Shown: positions 34,238-44,672, numbered from the stretch's first letter. The stretch is 64,000 nt of DNA from Enterobacter cancerogenus (GCA_000773965.1 JRUP01000035.1:1-64000), one strand, 5' to 3'. Notes: generated by a model from the letters alone, not told the origin. Made by a program: numbers and translations.

Positions 34238-34615
34238 TCACCGCGCCCATGCTGGGGCGTCCGGTTCGGATGCTGACAGTGGCTGCCAGTTGACGTGCGT
34301 TTCCGCGCCAAAACCGGCGGCAATGCCGGCAATCAGGGTGGTGATTTGCGTATCGGTGTGCTGATCCTGACTGCGGACGATGCCCTCAATCTCCGCTGTC
34401 TGAGGCAGCACATTCCAGCTGTTACCCGCCGTTAAACGCGTAACGCCAAGCGTCCATTGGCGATGACGACTGGGGAGTGCATAGAGCGCGGAAACGATAT
34501 GGCTGCCGATCACAATCACATCAATGCCTTCATGTGGCCGTGCGGCATGCGCGCCTTTACCGGTCAGGGTGATGTGAAAACGCTGCGTGGAGTGGGTTTG
34601 CCCGGTCATGGTCAT
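34238..34615 (-). CDS. Stand-alone M20 peptidase dimerisation domain, 125 residues
   Basis: The whole protein matches only the dimerisation domain of M20D aminoacylases: FHITLTGKGAHAARPHEGID, then IVSALYALPSRHR, TRLTAGNSWNVLPQTAEIEG and a last helix. Both metal-binding halves of the normal ~380-residue enzyme are missing. The ATG overlaps the preceding stop (ATGA), so it is translationally coupled and in frame, with no stop or frameshift inside. It may be a decayed gene that kept its start, or a true domain-only protein. A full M20 enzyme at 45985-47121 lacks just the GKG-HA loop which this one retains. Confidence 0.65.
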   Translation of the reverse strand: MTMTGQTHSTQRFHITLTGKGAHAARPHEGIDVIVIGSHIVSALYALPSRHRQWTLGVTRLTAGNSWNVLPQTAEIEGIVRSQDQHTDTQITTLIAGIAAGFGAETHVNWQPLSASEPDAPAWAR

Positions 34616-35715
34616 CCTTGTGAGTGTTCAGGTAAAAAAGGCTCGCCCAGCGTCAACATCAAACGGTTTGCCCAGGCAAAGAAAGCCGCGGACTGGATCA
34701 CATCAAGCAGTTCCAGCGTGGTGAAGCCCTGATCGCGTAATGTCTGCACCTGTTGCAGGCTGGCGGCAGCGGGAGTGATGGAAAGGGTCGCGACCAGGTC
34801 AATCATCGCGGCCCAGCGTGGTGACTGGCCGTGTGCCAACTCTGCGCCCGGTGCCACATTCAGCAGCTTTTGCACTGCCGCATCGTCTTTTGATAACTGG
34901 CTGGCTTTACGCGCGTGGACCGAGGCGCAGAAGATGCAGCCATTCACTTTACTGACCACGGTGGCCGCCAGTTCACGCTCGGCACGCGGCAATCCGCCAG
35001 CGGTGTAAAAGATGCCTTTGTCGGTCAGCGTACGCTGCTCCAGCAGCGGCAGATGACGTGCCAGCAGGCGGAAGTAATCGGAGTCGCTGTGGCCGTTTTT
35101 CTTCAACGTAGCCTGTTCATCGGCGGTAAATTCGTTGAGCGGTTTGGCTGCCAGCCAGGGTTCCCAGCCTAACTCTTGCTGGGTAAAGGCGGTGAGGGCG
35201 GTTTGGCCACTCAACGTCAACGGTGCATCGTGCCACTTGCCAGCCACGGCGTGCGCCTGCGTATCACTCTGCTCGCCGTTGAGCAGGCGTAAACCGGTCA
35301 GTAAACGACTCTGGAAGCTCACAAAGGCGATTAACTGTGCGAGGGTGACGATGCCACGCGGTGCCCAGCCAGCGCTTTGCAGGTGTTGAATGTGTTTGGG
35401 CGCTGCATCCACCGGGTGCAAGCTGAGCAGTTCGGCAAAGGCGTGACCGGCCGCAAAGCGCGCGTCATGTGCCTTGTTGTTCACCTGTTGCTGATAATGC
35501 GCCTGTAAGCGGGTGGCGCCGTGCCAGTCGGCGACCTGTGCGGCGAAGGCAAATCGCCATTGCAGCGGAAAATCCGCATCATCTTCACCAAACAGCACCT
35601 CATAGCTGCCTTGCGTGTGCTGAGTGGCAGCATGGCGCTCGTTGCGTGCTAACGCGAGTGCCGATGCGGGATCGATATCCGCTAAGGCGGCCAGTAAATC
35701 AACGGGTTGAGACAT
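34612..35715 (-). CDS. Fused CMD / alkylhydroperoxidase (AhpD-like) protein
   Basis: 367 residues. The N-terminal half (LHPVDAAPKHIQHLQSAGW, IVTLAQLIAFVSFQSRLL) is a carboxymuconolactone-decarboxylase-type domain. The C-terminal half has GCIFCASVHARKAS, the AhpD CxxC plus His redox centre. Two families that are separate genes in other bacteria (Avi_7170-type CMD and Avi_7169-type peroxidase domains, from memory) appear joined. Two adjacent ATG follow AGGAG; the second is better spaced. It sits between the luciferase-like monooxygenase and the M20 fragment and may reduce peroxides or disulfides formed by the monooxygenase. Confidence 0.82.
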   Translation of the reverse strand: MSQPVDLLAALADIDPASALALARNERHAATQHTQGSYEVLFGEDDADFPLQWRFAFAAQVADWHGATRLQAHYQQQVNNKAHDARFAAGHAFAELLSLHPVDAAPKHIQHLQSAGWAPRGIVTLAQLIAFVSFQSRLLTGLRLLNGEQSDTQAHAVAGKWHDAPLTLSGQTALTAFTQQELGWEPWLAAKPLNEFTADEQATLKKNGHSDSDYFRLLARHLPLLEQRTLTDKGIFYTAGGLPRAERELAATVVSKVNGCIFCASVHARKASQLSKDDAAVQKLLNVAPGAELAHGQSPRWAAMIDLVATLSITPAAASLQQVQTLRDQGFTTLELLDVIQSAAFFAWANRLMLTLGEPFLPEHSQG

Positions 35716-35727
35716 CATTTTCTCCTG

Positions 35728-36732
35728 TTAAGCCTGTTCCAGAGCACGTAGCTTAGGGGCGATGTGATCAGCGATTAATTCAATCGAACGCAGAATGTCG
35801 GCGTGTGGCGGATCGATTGAGTGCACCTGGAAGGTGATATCGGTGACACGTTGCAAGGTTGAGTCGGCGCGCAATGACGCCAGGACGGAAGGTGCATCGC
35901 CAAAGTGCGCATCAAGCTGACGCGCATGGCTTTCCAGCGTATGGCCAGTGATGACGTGGCCAGCAGCCTGAAACTGCTCAGCCTGGCGCCGCAATCCTGG
36001 CTCTGCGAGACGACGCGCATAGTCATTCGAATCGGCAACAAACGCGGTGCGCGAGGCGAGTATGCGCGGTGCAATACCGGCCGGTAACGCGGCCAGATAG
36101 GCATCGATCATTGGATTTTGTATCGCTTCCAGCGGCAAATCAGGCTGGCCTGGCGGACGCGGTTGCGTGCGTGACAACATCAAGCCATGGCCAGCAGCGC
36201 CGGCTCGCGCGGCACCCTCAACCGAGAATGTGGCGATCCACACGCGCTGTGCCAGCGTTGGCGCGGGCGGGTAGAGATGATTATCCGGGTGCGCGAGGGT
36301 ATCGCCACGCCAGGCGCTAAGCAGCGTGTGCAGCTGGTCGGCAAACACGCTGGCGCGTTGATCGATGGTCAAGCCAAAGGGCAGGAAAGAGGTTTTTGTG
36401 CCGCCCGATCCCAATCCGACTTCCAGCCGCTCATGACTGAGCAGGTCTAATACGGCGGCATCCTCTGCCACGCGCAGCGCGTTTTCCATCGCCAGCGTAA
36501 TAATGCCAGTGCCAAGACGGATCATGCGGGTGTGCGCGGCCACGTGGGCGAGGAAGACCAGTGGCGCAGGCAGACCGCCTTCCTTCTCATGGAAATGATG
36601 CTGAGCGATCCAGGCGCTGTCGAATCCTAAACGTTCAGCGTGCTGGATCTGTTCGGTGGCGAGGCGATAGCGCTCTTGCGCCGATACCTCATCCAGCAGG
36701 CGAGTGAAAAAGCCAATGCGTTTACGCGTCAT
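35728..36732 (-). CDS. Luciferase-like FMN-dependent monooxygenase (KPN_01858-type)
   Basis: 334 residues, bacterial-luciferase TIM barrel. Seen: GFDSAWIAQHHFHEKEGGLPAPLVFLAHVAAHTRMIRLGTGIITL, LLSHERLEVGLGSGG and a C-terminal HADILRSIELIADHIAP. Members use reduced FMN and O2, often to cleave C-S or C-N bonds. Start overlaps the ATPase stop by 4 nt. In the databases this subfamily is recorded beside a dipeptide-type ABC importer and AhpD-like proteins, as here (from memory). Natural substrate unknown. Confidence 0.85.
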   Translation of the reverse strand: MTRKRIGFFTRLLDEVSAQERYRLATEQIQHAERLGFDSAWIAQHHFHEKEGGLPAPLVFLAHVAAHTRMIRLGTGIITLAMENALRVAEDAAVLDLLSHERLEVGLGSGGTKTSFLPFGLTIDQRASVFADQLHTLLSAWRGDTLAHPDNHLYPPAPTLAQRVWIATFSVEGAARAGAAGHGLMLSRTQPRPPGQPDLPLEAIQNPMIDAYLAALPAGIAPRILASRTAFVADSNDYARRLAEPGLRRQAEQFQAAGHVITGHTLESHARQLDAHFGDAPSVLASLRADSTLQRVTDITFQVHSIDPPHADILRSIELIADHIAPKLRALEQA

Positions 36733-38339
36733 GCAGACTCCTTAATCAGCGGACGGATAGCGGGGATGGCGTCAATCAGTGCACGGGTGTAAGTATGCTG
36801 AGGTGCGTTAAATAAGGTGACGGTGTCACCTTGTTCGACCACTTCGCCCGCTCTCAGTACGGTTACACTGTGCGCAATGCGCCGCACCGTAGCGAGATCG
36901 TGGGTGATAAACAGATAGGTTAATCCCAGTTCCTGTTGCAGCTGTTGCAACAACTGCAGGATTTGCGCCTGTACGGTGACATCCAATGCCGAGGTGGCTT
37001 CATCCAGCACCAGTATCGCCGGTTGCAGGATCAGTGCGCGCGCAATCGCCACGCGCTGACGTTGACCCCCGGAGAGTTCACGCGGTTTACGTGTGAGCAA
37101 TTCCAGCGGCAGTGCCACTCGCTGAGCCACGGCTTCGACCCGCTGACGACGAACATCGGCACTGAGTTTCTCGAAATTACGCAGCGGTTCTTCAATAATG
37201 GCGAACAGCGTCTGGCGCGGATCCAGTGATGCAAACGGATTCTGATACACGAACTGGATTTTGCGTCGGAGCTGACGGAGCGCTTCACCGCGCAGCGCAC
37301 TGGCATCAATGCCGTCAATCACCACGCGTCCGCTGTCAGCCTGTTCAAATCCCAGCAGAATGCGCGCCAGCGTGGTTTTACCGGAGCCGGATTCACCGAC
37401 CAGTGCGTGCGTGGTGCCGCGTGTCACTGTCAGGCTGACCTGTCTGGCCACCTGTAACTGCTGCTGTTTGCCGAGCGAGAACTGCTTGTTGATGGCTGAA
37501 AGCTGGATCGCGGGTGTGGAAAACTTTGCTTCAGGTGAAATCGTCAGCGCCGTGTGGTCCGGTGAAGCATCCTGCAGCAACTGGCGCGTGTAGGGATGTT
37601 GTGGCGCATTAAACACCTGAGCGGCTAGCCCTTGTTCCTGAATCTCGCCGTGACGGAATACCAGCAACCGGTCGGCGCGTTCAGCCGCCAGCGCCAGATC
37701 GTGCGTGACAAACAACACCGCGGTGCCCGACTCATGGCGCAGCACATCCAGCAGATCCAGAATGCGTTTCTGCACCGTGACATCCAGCGCGCTGGTGGGC
37801 TCATCTGCGATGATAATTTGTGGTCGCAAGGCGAGGGCGATCGCAATCAATACCCGCTGCTTCATGCCGCCAGAAAGCTGATGCGGATACTGCGTCAGTC
37901 GCTGTTGCGGATGGCTCAACCCGACTTTTTCCAGCAGTTCCAGCACGCGCTGCCGGCGCTCAGACTTGCTGATTTTCTGATGCAGTTGCAGCATCTCACC
38001 CACCTGATCGCCGATGGTTTTCACCGGGTTTAGTGAGTTGCCGGGATCCTGCGGCACCAGACTGATACTGACGCCGCGCAGGCTGTCCATACGTTTAGCT
38101 GACCAGTCAGCAATATCGGTGCCGTTTAACACGATCTTTCCGCTGTCGCGGCGACCATTTTCGGCCAGCAGGCCAATGATCGCCTGTGCGGTGGTGGTTT
38201 TACCGGAGCCGGATTCGCCGACTAATGCCACCATTTCACCTGCCTGCAAGGTGAAGCTCACGTTGTGCAACACTTCACGCCACTGCCCGCGCTGTTGATA
38301 GCTGAGGGAAAGATTTTCTATTGCGAGTAATGCTTTCAT
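36729..38339 (-). CDS. Dipeptide-type ABC transporter ATPase, two fused domains
   Basis: 536 residues with two nucleotide-binding domains in tandem, as in GsiA/YejF. Each has Walker A GESGSGKTT, a signature (LSGGMKQRVLIA and LSGGQRQRVAIARAL) and Walker B ([11 protein letters not shown] and ILVLDEATSALD), and each ends with an oligopeptide-type tail NAPQHPYTRQLL / NAPQHTYTRALI. Four-nucleotide overlaps at both ends join it to the permease and the monooxygenase genes. Confidence 0.9.
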   Translation of the reverse strand: MKALLAIENLSLSYQQRGQWREVLHNVSFTLQAGEMVALVGESGSGKTTTAQAIIGLLAENGRRDSGKIVLNGTDIADWSAKRMDSLRGVSISLVPQDPGNSLNPVKTIGDQVGEMLQLHQKISKSERRQRVLELLEKVGLSHPQQRLTQYPHQLSGGMKQRVLIAIALALRPQIIIADEPTSALDVTVQKRILDLLDVLRHESGTAVLFVTHDLALAAERADRLLVFRHGEIQEQGLAAQVFNAPQHPYTRQLLQDASPDHTALTISPEAKFSTPAIQLSAINKQFSLGKQQQLQVARQVSLTVTRGTTHALVGESGSGKTTLARILLGFEQADSGRVVIDGIDASALRGEALRQLRRKIQFVYQNPFASLDPRQTLFAIIEEPLRNFEKLSADVRRQRVEAVAQRVALPLELLTRKPRELSGGQRQRVAIARALILQPAILVLDEATSALDVTVQAQILQLLQQLQQELGLTYLFITHDLATVRRIAHSVTVLRAGEVVEQGDTVTLFNAPQHTYTRALIDAIPAIRPLIKESA

Positions 38340-39193
38340 GCGTCACCTCCGGCGATCTGTTGGCTAATGCGATTCGCCGCCAGCACCACGGCCACCACCA
38401 CAATGCCGGGGAAGGTGGTGAGCCACCAGGCGGTGGCCAGATAGTTACGCCCTTCAGCAATCAGTAATCCCCATTCTGGCGTAGGTGGCGGTGTGCCATA
38501 ACCCAGGAAACTGAGGGTGGAGAGCGCCAGAATCGCCTGACCAAATTGCAGTGCGGCAAAGGCAATTACCGCCGTCAGCGAGTTGGGTAAAATGTGGCGC
38601 CACAGCACCTGCCAAAAGCTGCCGCCACTACCGTAGGCCGCTTCGACATATTCGCTGCGACGCACACGCACCACTTCACCACGTGCAAGGCGGGCAAAGC
38701 TGGCGATGGAGGCAATCCCCACGGCCAGCGCGGCATGCACTGTGCCAAATCCCAACAGAATCAGCACGCTAAGTGACAGCAGCAATGAGGGAATCGACAG
38801 CAGCACGTCAACCAGGCGCATCAGGGTGTTTTCCATACGCCCGCCTACCGCGCCTGCTAATACGCCCAGTGTGGTGCCGCCAATCAAGCCCATTGTCACG
38901 GCGGCAAAGGCGGCGGCCAGTGACTGTGAAGCACCGTAAACAATACGGGTAAACAGATCGCGGCCGAGCTGATCGGTCCCAAGCCAATACGCGGCCTGCG
39001 GGGCTAAACGTTGCGCGCCGGGCACCCCTTGGGTCGGGCTGTAATGGGTGAATAAACCCGGCGCGAATGCCGCTAATAGGGCCAACAGCATCACCGCCCA
39101 GGCCAGCCAGAGTCCGGGCTGAATCTGCCAGCTGCGTTGGGTACGTGGGGTGACGCCGCGTTGGCGGGCGGTGGCGTAATCGACGAGGCTCAT
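38336..39193 (-). CDS. Dipeptide-type ABC permease, DppC-like
   Basis: 285 residues. N-terminal span, AYWLGTDQLGRDLFTRIVYGASQSL typical of DppC/OppC, and EAAYGSGGSFWQVLWRHILPNSL as the EAA loop. About six membrane segments. Forms the channel with the DppB-like protein encoded just upstream (4-nt overlap). Confidence 0.9.
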   Translation of the reverse strand: MSLVDYATARQRGVTPRTQRSWQIQPGLWLAWAVMLLALLAAFAPGLFTHYSPTQGVPGAQRLAPQAAYWLGTDQLGRDLFTRIVYGASQSLAAAFAAVTMGLIGGTTLGVLAGAVGGRMENTLMRLVDVLLSIPSLLLSLSVLILLGFGTVHAALAVGIASIASFARLARGEVVRVRRSEYVEAAYGSGGSFWQVLWRHILPNSLTAVIAFAALQFGQAILALSTLSFLGYGTPPPTPEWGLLIAEGRNYLATAWWLTTFPGIVVVAVVLAANRISQQIAGGDA

Positions 39194-40137
39194 CGGCTTC
39201 CTCCGGCGATTGGGTGCAAGCGGGGATCGAACAGTGGCATCAGCACATCGACCAGCAGATTGATCAGGACAAAGGCCAGCGCAGAGAGCATCACCACCGC
39301 CTGTAATACGGCGACATCCTGATTATTGACCGCCTGCTGCGTCAGTTGGCCGATACCGCTGAGACCAAACACGGTTTCGGTGATCAGCGCGCCGGCGATC
39401 AACTCGCCTAAAAGCAGACCGGCCACGTTGAGCACCGGCAGCAGCGCATTGCGCATTATGTGTCGCCACAGCACGCGACTGGCGCTGGCACCTTTGGCTC
39501 GTGCCACCGCCACAAAAGGCTGCGTTGAAATCTGGTCAATACTGCGCAGCAGGATTTGTGCCAGTGGCGCGGAGATCGGGATCGCCACCGTGATCACCGG
39601 CAGGATTAAACCCTGCAATGGCGACGGGTTGATCACCGGTATCCAGCGCAACTGGAAGGAGAACAGCTGAATTAACGCGATGCCGAGCCAGAAGGTCGGC
39701 AGCGAAATAAACAGCGCAGGAACGGATTGCAGCAACGAACGCAGCAGACGCAGTGCGGGCAAGCGAGACAGTGCCGCCAGCGCAAAGGCCAGTAATGTGG
39801 CCAGCGCAAAACCCAGCACCGCCAGCTGCAGGGTGGCGGGCAGGTTGCTGATCAACAGATCGCTCACTGACACGCCAGCCTGTACTGAATAGCCAAAATC
39901 ACCGTGCAGCATCGCCAGCAGCGTATGGAAATATTGCTGCCACAGTGGGTTATCCGCACCATAAGCCAGCCGCATCTCAGCGATCTGATCCGGGCTTAGG
40001 CCCAGATCCGGGTTCTGAAATTTAATCAGCACCGCATCGCCCGGCAGCACCTGCAGCAGCAAGAACGACAGGGTAAACGCGGCCCACAATACCAGCACGC
40101 TTTGACCCACTCTTCGCAGCAGAGAACGTTGCATCAT
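39190..40137 (-). CDS. Dipeptide-type ABC permease, DppB-like
   Basis: 315 residues. Starts MMQRSLLRRVGQSVLVLWAAFTLSFLLLQVLPGDA, the usual DppB opening; later YFHTLLAMLHGDFGYSVQAG, and EAA loop VARAKGASASRVLWRHIMRNALLPVLN. Ten nucleotides after the binding-protein gene. Confidence 0.9.
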   Translation of the reverse strand: MMQRSLLRRVGQSVLVLWAAFTLSFLLLQVLPGDAVLIKFQNPDLGLSPDQIAEMRLAYGADNPLWQQYFHTLLAMLHGDFGYSVQAGVSVSDLLISNLPATLQLAVLGFALATLLAFALAALSRLPALRLLRSLLQSVPALFISLPTFWLGIALIQLFSFQLRWIPVINPSPLQGLILPVITVAIPISAPLAQILLRSIDQISTQPFVAVARAKGASASRVLWRHIMRNALLPVLNVAGLLLGELIAGALITETVFGLSGIGQLTQQAVNNQDVAVLQAVVMLSALAFVLINLLVDVLMPLFDPRLHPIAGGSR

Positions 40138-40146
40138 CAGCCTGCC

Positions 40147-41769
40147 TTAGTGTTTTTCCAGCCACGCGCCGTAGAACGAAGGACGACCTACGGCTTCAAA
40201 GCTCACGCCTTTGAACCAGGGAGCACCCGCGAACACTTGCGGCTCTTCGAAGATCGGGATCACGTAAGCCTGATCGAGCAGATAGCGTTGGACATCACCG
40301 GTCAGTGCCAGGCGTTTAGCCGGATCCACTTCCGCTGAGATATCTACCAGCAGTGCATTCAGCTTGTCATCGCGGAAGTTTTGCACCTTGTCGCTGGAGC
40401 CGCCTTTTTGCAGCAACGCGTTACGGTTGGTGGGGTAGAAACTGCTTTTAATCACATCCGGATCTGCACGGCCAACTTCCGTGACGTTGAGCGGCGTTTT
40501 CAGCGGATCGAGATTATCCAGCGTGGCACTGCCCGCATCGCCCGCTTTCACCGCTAAGGCGACGCCCACCTGACGCCACTGCTGTGCCACCAGTTGCAGC
40601 ACTTCTTTGTTCTGCGGCTGTGGCAGAGATTCATAGATGGCGAGGGCGAGTTTTTTACCGTCTTTCTCACGGATGCCATCGCTACCGACCTTCCAGCCTG
40701 CTTCATCAAGCAGCTGTTTTGCCAGGGTGGGGTCGTACTTCAGCTTGTCGGCGAGATTGACGTAACCGGCTGCAGAATGGGCAATAACCGACGTGGCCTG
40801 CGGATAGTTAGGCGAGAACAGTGTCTGCACCACTTGCTGCGCGTTGGTAGCGTGCAACAGCGCCTGGCGCACCTTCAGATCACTGACCAGCGCATTGTCA
40901 GGACGGAAGCTGATGCTGTCGTTTACACCGCGTGTGGGGGCGGCATAAATCGGGAAGTTTTGCTGCTGCGCCTGTTTTTCGTCATAGGCTTGCACCTGGC
41001 GGATAAAGTCCGCCTGGCCCGCCAACAATGCGCCGATGCGCACGCTGTCTTCCGGCGTGACGATAATTTTGATGCCATCGAGATTGGCCGGGCCTTGCTG
41101 GGCGATATTTTTCGGCCCCCACTGATAATCTTTACGCGCGGTGAGATCGACTTCACGCCCGAGTTTTTCATCACTGACCACAAACGGACCGGAGCCAATA
41201 ATATGGCGTGCGTCACCCAGTTGATCGAAGCTTCGTTGCAGGGTGCTCAGAGAAACTAAGCCAGATCCGATGGTCGCGGTGCCCTGTAAAAATCCCGGAG
41301 AGGGTTTCTTGAAATAGAACTTCACCGTCAGCGGATCGATGACTTCACTGTGGTCGTAGTTATTAATCACTTCTGAAACCGGTAAGCGAAGGGCTTTATT
41401 GCCGAGGCCGTAGGTATCAAAGTTTTTGGCCACTGCGTTGGCATCCAAAGGGGTGCCATCGGAGAAGGTAACGCCCGGACGAATTTTAAAAGTGTATTCA
41501 GTTTTATCGGCGTTGCCGCTCCAGCTTTCCGCTACCCAGGGTTCAACCTGCAGCGTCTTTGGATTCTGCCACGTCAGCTTATCGGTGATCTGGTTGAGGA
41601 TACCGCCGTTGGGGTAGAAACCACCGGCAGGCGGATAGAGGTTGGTATGCGGTTGCTGTTCAAGATACACCAGCGTACCTCCCTTGACCGGAGTGTCCGC
41701 CGCGTGTGCGCTAAATATCCCTGTCAGCAGGGCTAAGCTTAATGCCTGCAAGTGAAAATGCTTACTCAT
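40147..41769 (-). CDS. Dipeptide/oligopeptide-type periplasmic binding protein
   Basis: 540 residues from MSKHFHLQAL (AAGGA 7 nt upstream). Signal peptide ends near FSAHA. SBP_bac_5 features: KGGTLVYLEQQPHTNLYPP, TWQNPKTLQVEPWVAESW, FKIRPGVTFSDGTPLDANAV and VRQALLHATNAQQ. First gene of an eight-gene operon whose enzymes (luciferase-like, CMD/AhpD, VOC, M20 remnant) suggest the ligand is a sulfur- or nitrogen-containing conjugate rather than a plain peptide. Confidence 0.88.
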   Translation of the reverse strand: MSKHFHLQALSLALLTGIFSAHAADTPVKGGTLVYLEQQPHTNLYPPAGGFYPNGGILNQITDKLTWQNPKTLQVEPWVAESWSGNADKTEYTFKIRPGVTFSDGTPLDANAVAKNFDTYGLGNKALRLPVSEVINNYDHSEVIDPLTVKFYFKKPSPGFLQGTATIGSGLVSLSTLQRSFDQLGDARHIIGSGPFVVSDEKLGREVDLTARKDYQWGPKNIAQQGPANLDGIKIIVTPEDSVRIGALLAGQADFIRQVQAYDEKQAQQQNFPIYAAPTRGVNDSISFRPDNALVSDLKVRQALLHATNAQQVVQTLFSPNYPQATSVIAHSAAGYVNLADKLKYDPTLAKQLLDEAGWKVGSDGIREKDGKKLALAIYESLPQPQNKEVLQLVAQQWRQVGVALAVKAGDAGSATLDNLDPLKTPLNVTEVGRADPDVIKSSFYPTNRNALLQKGGSSDKVQNFRDDKLNALLVDISAEVDPAKRLALTGDVQRYLLDQAYVIPIFEEPQVFAGAPWFKGVSFEAVGRPSFYGAWLEKH

Positions 41770-41986
41770 GGTGAATTCCTTATGATTCAATAGCCCGGCG
41801 GGCGGATTTCATCATCAAATGCCGCACCCGCGAGGAGAACCAAGGAATTGCACTAAGCTTTTGCGAAAAAAATAAAATGAATGGACTTGTGGGAAATAAT
41901 TAAGATTCTTCGCCGATTAAAAGTGGCGTTAACTCTCTATAATGTAGAGGTTTTATAGTTATGGCTTACAGCATGAGGGGCGTTTA

Positions 41987-42280
41987 ATGAGAGCATATTG
42001 GATCCCGGGTTTAATGTTTATGCTGTCAGCGTGCTCAAGTTCCGTCGGGCATAATTTCGATACTGCGAACATTCAGAAAATACAGACCGGTAAAACCACC
42101 AGAACAGAGTTAATTAATATGTTTGGGCCGCCTGATTCTGAATCCCCTTATCCGGAAGGGCAACGCCTTATGATGTGGAAATACAGCGAAGCCCGCACGC
42201 TGGATACCACCGCAGGCAAGACACTTACCGTGCAAACCAAGAATGGCCGGGTGTTTACTTACACATTGAGTAAGAGTTGA
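41987..42280 (+). CDS. Small lipoprotein, SmpA/BamE-like domain
   Basis: 97 residues. Lipobox LSAC puts the lipidated Cys at residue 16. The mature part IQKIQTGKTTRTELINMFGPPDSESPYPEG..MMWKY fits the OmlA/SmpA fold seen in BamE and in many small enterobacterial lipoproteins. A TATAAT-like -10 is present about 50 nt upstream. It is probably a stress or accessory lipoprotein and not BamE itself, which is longer and has other neighbours. Confidence 0.75.
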   Translation: MRAYWIPGLMFMLSACSSSVGHNFDTANIQKIQTGKTTRTELINMFGPPDSESPYPEGQRLMMWKYSEARTLDTTAGKTLTVQTKNGRVFTYTLSKS

Positions 42281-42369
42281 GGGCAGGGAAACGATATGTT
42301 CGTGCTACAGCAGCCCGAATTCCTCGTGTTTTTGAGCGTTTTATTGAACCCGGACAGAGATGTGAGTAG

Positions 42370-43266
<897 letters not shown>

Positions 43267-43425
43267 CCGACGAGTTACACCTATTGGTGAATTTTGCTCA
43301 TAAACCCATCCTGATTTGACTACCTTATCAATCAATCCGCGTGATCCTACACTCTTAGCTGTTATCAATGTGGCCGCCCGTTCCAGAGCGGTCACCACCC
43401 GAACCTGAAGCACGGAGCCGACATA

Positions 43426-43905
43426 ATGAGAATGGCTGTTGCCCTCATACTGGCGTTATCTGTCTCAGCTGTTTCTGCAAAGGAGAACACATCGATGATC
43501 ACTGTCTGGCAAAGTGGTGAAAAACCTTCGGTTAAAGGCAACTCAGAATATTTCACCGGTACGGTGCGTATTGATGCGCCGTTTCAGGGAAGCGAACCTG
43601 CACGTATTGGCGGCGCGACCGTGACCTTTGAACCCTCCGCACGCACGGCATGGCATACCCATCCGCTCGGGCAAACGCTGATTGTGACAGCAGGTCTGGG
43701 ACGTGTGCAGGAGTGGGGCGGTGAAGCACGTGATATCCGTCCGGGCGATATTGTGTGGATCCCGGCAGGCGTAAAACATTGGCATGGTGCCGCACCGGAA
43801 AACAGCATGTCGCACATTGCCATCGCTGAAGCTGAAAATGGCCAGGTGGTGGAGTGGCTGGAGAAAGTGAGCGATGAGCAGTACGGTTCCACGGCCTCTC
43901 TGTAA
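43426..43905 (+). CDS. Exported cupin-domain protein
   Basis: 159 residues. A Sec signal peptide ([18 protein letters not shown]) precedes a single cupin: motif 1 [25 protein letters not shown] with the metal-binding His pair, motif 2 [17 protein letters not shown]. Cupins beside CMD proteins are usually cytosolic; here both have signal peptides. GGAG lies upstream of the ATG. Ten nucleotides before the CMD gene, so they are co-transcribed. Function unknown; perhaps oxidation of, or binding to, a small aromatic or quinone. Confidence 0.82.
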   Translation: MRMAVALILALSVSAVSAKENTSMITVWQSGEKPSVKGNSEYFTGTVRIDAPFQGSEPARIGGATVTFEPSARTAWHTHPLGQTLIVTAGLGRVQEWGGEARDIRPGDIVWIPAGVKHWHGAAPENSMSHIAIAEAENGQVVEWLEKVSDEQYGSTASL

Positions 43906-43915
43906 GGAGTAAAAG

Positions 43916-44659
43916 ATGACGAAAAGCATCAATGCCTCATTAATGATGTGCGCTGCGCTCGCCTCTTCAGTGAGTCTGGCTGATGAACCCTCCGAGCCAG
44001 AACAGAAAAAATATGTCGCGCTACGGCAAAAACAGACTCATCCATTGACCCTGCAACAAAAGAGTATCGCGGTGATTGCGGCCCATGCCGCGACAGGCAA
44101 TATTGCCAAACTGAATGATGCGCTGAATCAGGGATTGGATGCGGGCCTGACCCTCAGCCAGTGCCGTGAGGTGCTGGTGCAACTTTATGCCTATGCCGGT
44201 TTCCCCCGCAGCCTCAACGCGCTGGGAGAATTGATGAAAGTAACGGACGCCCGCCGCTTACAGGGCAAAAATGACCAGCCAGGCAACGAGGCCGGGCCGG
44301 TTCCTGCGCCCGAAAACATGCTTTCCGCCGGTACGCGCAATCAGACGGCGCTGGTGGGCAGTCCGGTGAAAGGGCCATTGTTTGAATTCGCCCCGGCGAT
44401 TGACCAGTTCCTCAAAGCGCATTTGTTTGGCGACATTTTCGCGCGCGACAATCTCGACTGGAAAAGCCGTGAGTTAGCTACTGTGGGCGCTTTAGCCGGA
44501 ATGAGCGGTGTCGAGTCGCAACTGCAGTCGCATCTGCGCATCAGCATGAATGTAGGCTTCGACAAATCACAACTTGCCGAACTGCAGGCGGTGTTTAACG
44601 CTCAGGGAGAAGAAGCGGTCGCTCAGCGAATTGAAGCAGCGTTGGCACAGATCAAATAA
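43916..44659 (+). CDS. Exported carboxymuconolactone decarboxylase-family protein
   Basis: 247 residues. Signal peptide MTKSINASLMMCAALASSVSLA, then two CMD modules: LTLQQKSIAVIAAHAATGNIAKLNDALNQGLDAGLTLSQCREVLVQLYAYAGFPRSLNAL and a second with LDWKSRELATVGALAGM. The first contains a single Cys before REVLVQ..AYAGFP rather than a CxxC pair, so it is not a typical AhpD peroxidase. AAGGAG precedes the ATG. Its partner is the exported cupin. Reaction unknown. Confidence 0.82.
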   Translation: MTKSINASLMMCAALASSVSLADEPSEPEQKKYVALRQKQTHPLTLQQKSIAVIAAHAATGNIAKLNDALNQGLDAGLTLSQCREVLVQLYAYAGFPRSLNALGELMKVTDARRLQGKNDQPGNEAGPVPAPENMLSAGTRNQTALVGSPVKGPLFEFAPAIDQFLKAHLFGDIFARDNLDWKSRELATVGALAGMSGVESQLQSHLRISMNVGFDKSQLAELQAVFNAQGEEAVAQRIEAALAQIK

Positions 44660-44672
44660 TAAATCCCTTTTA

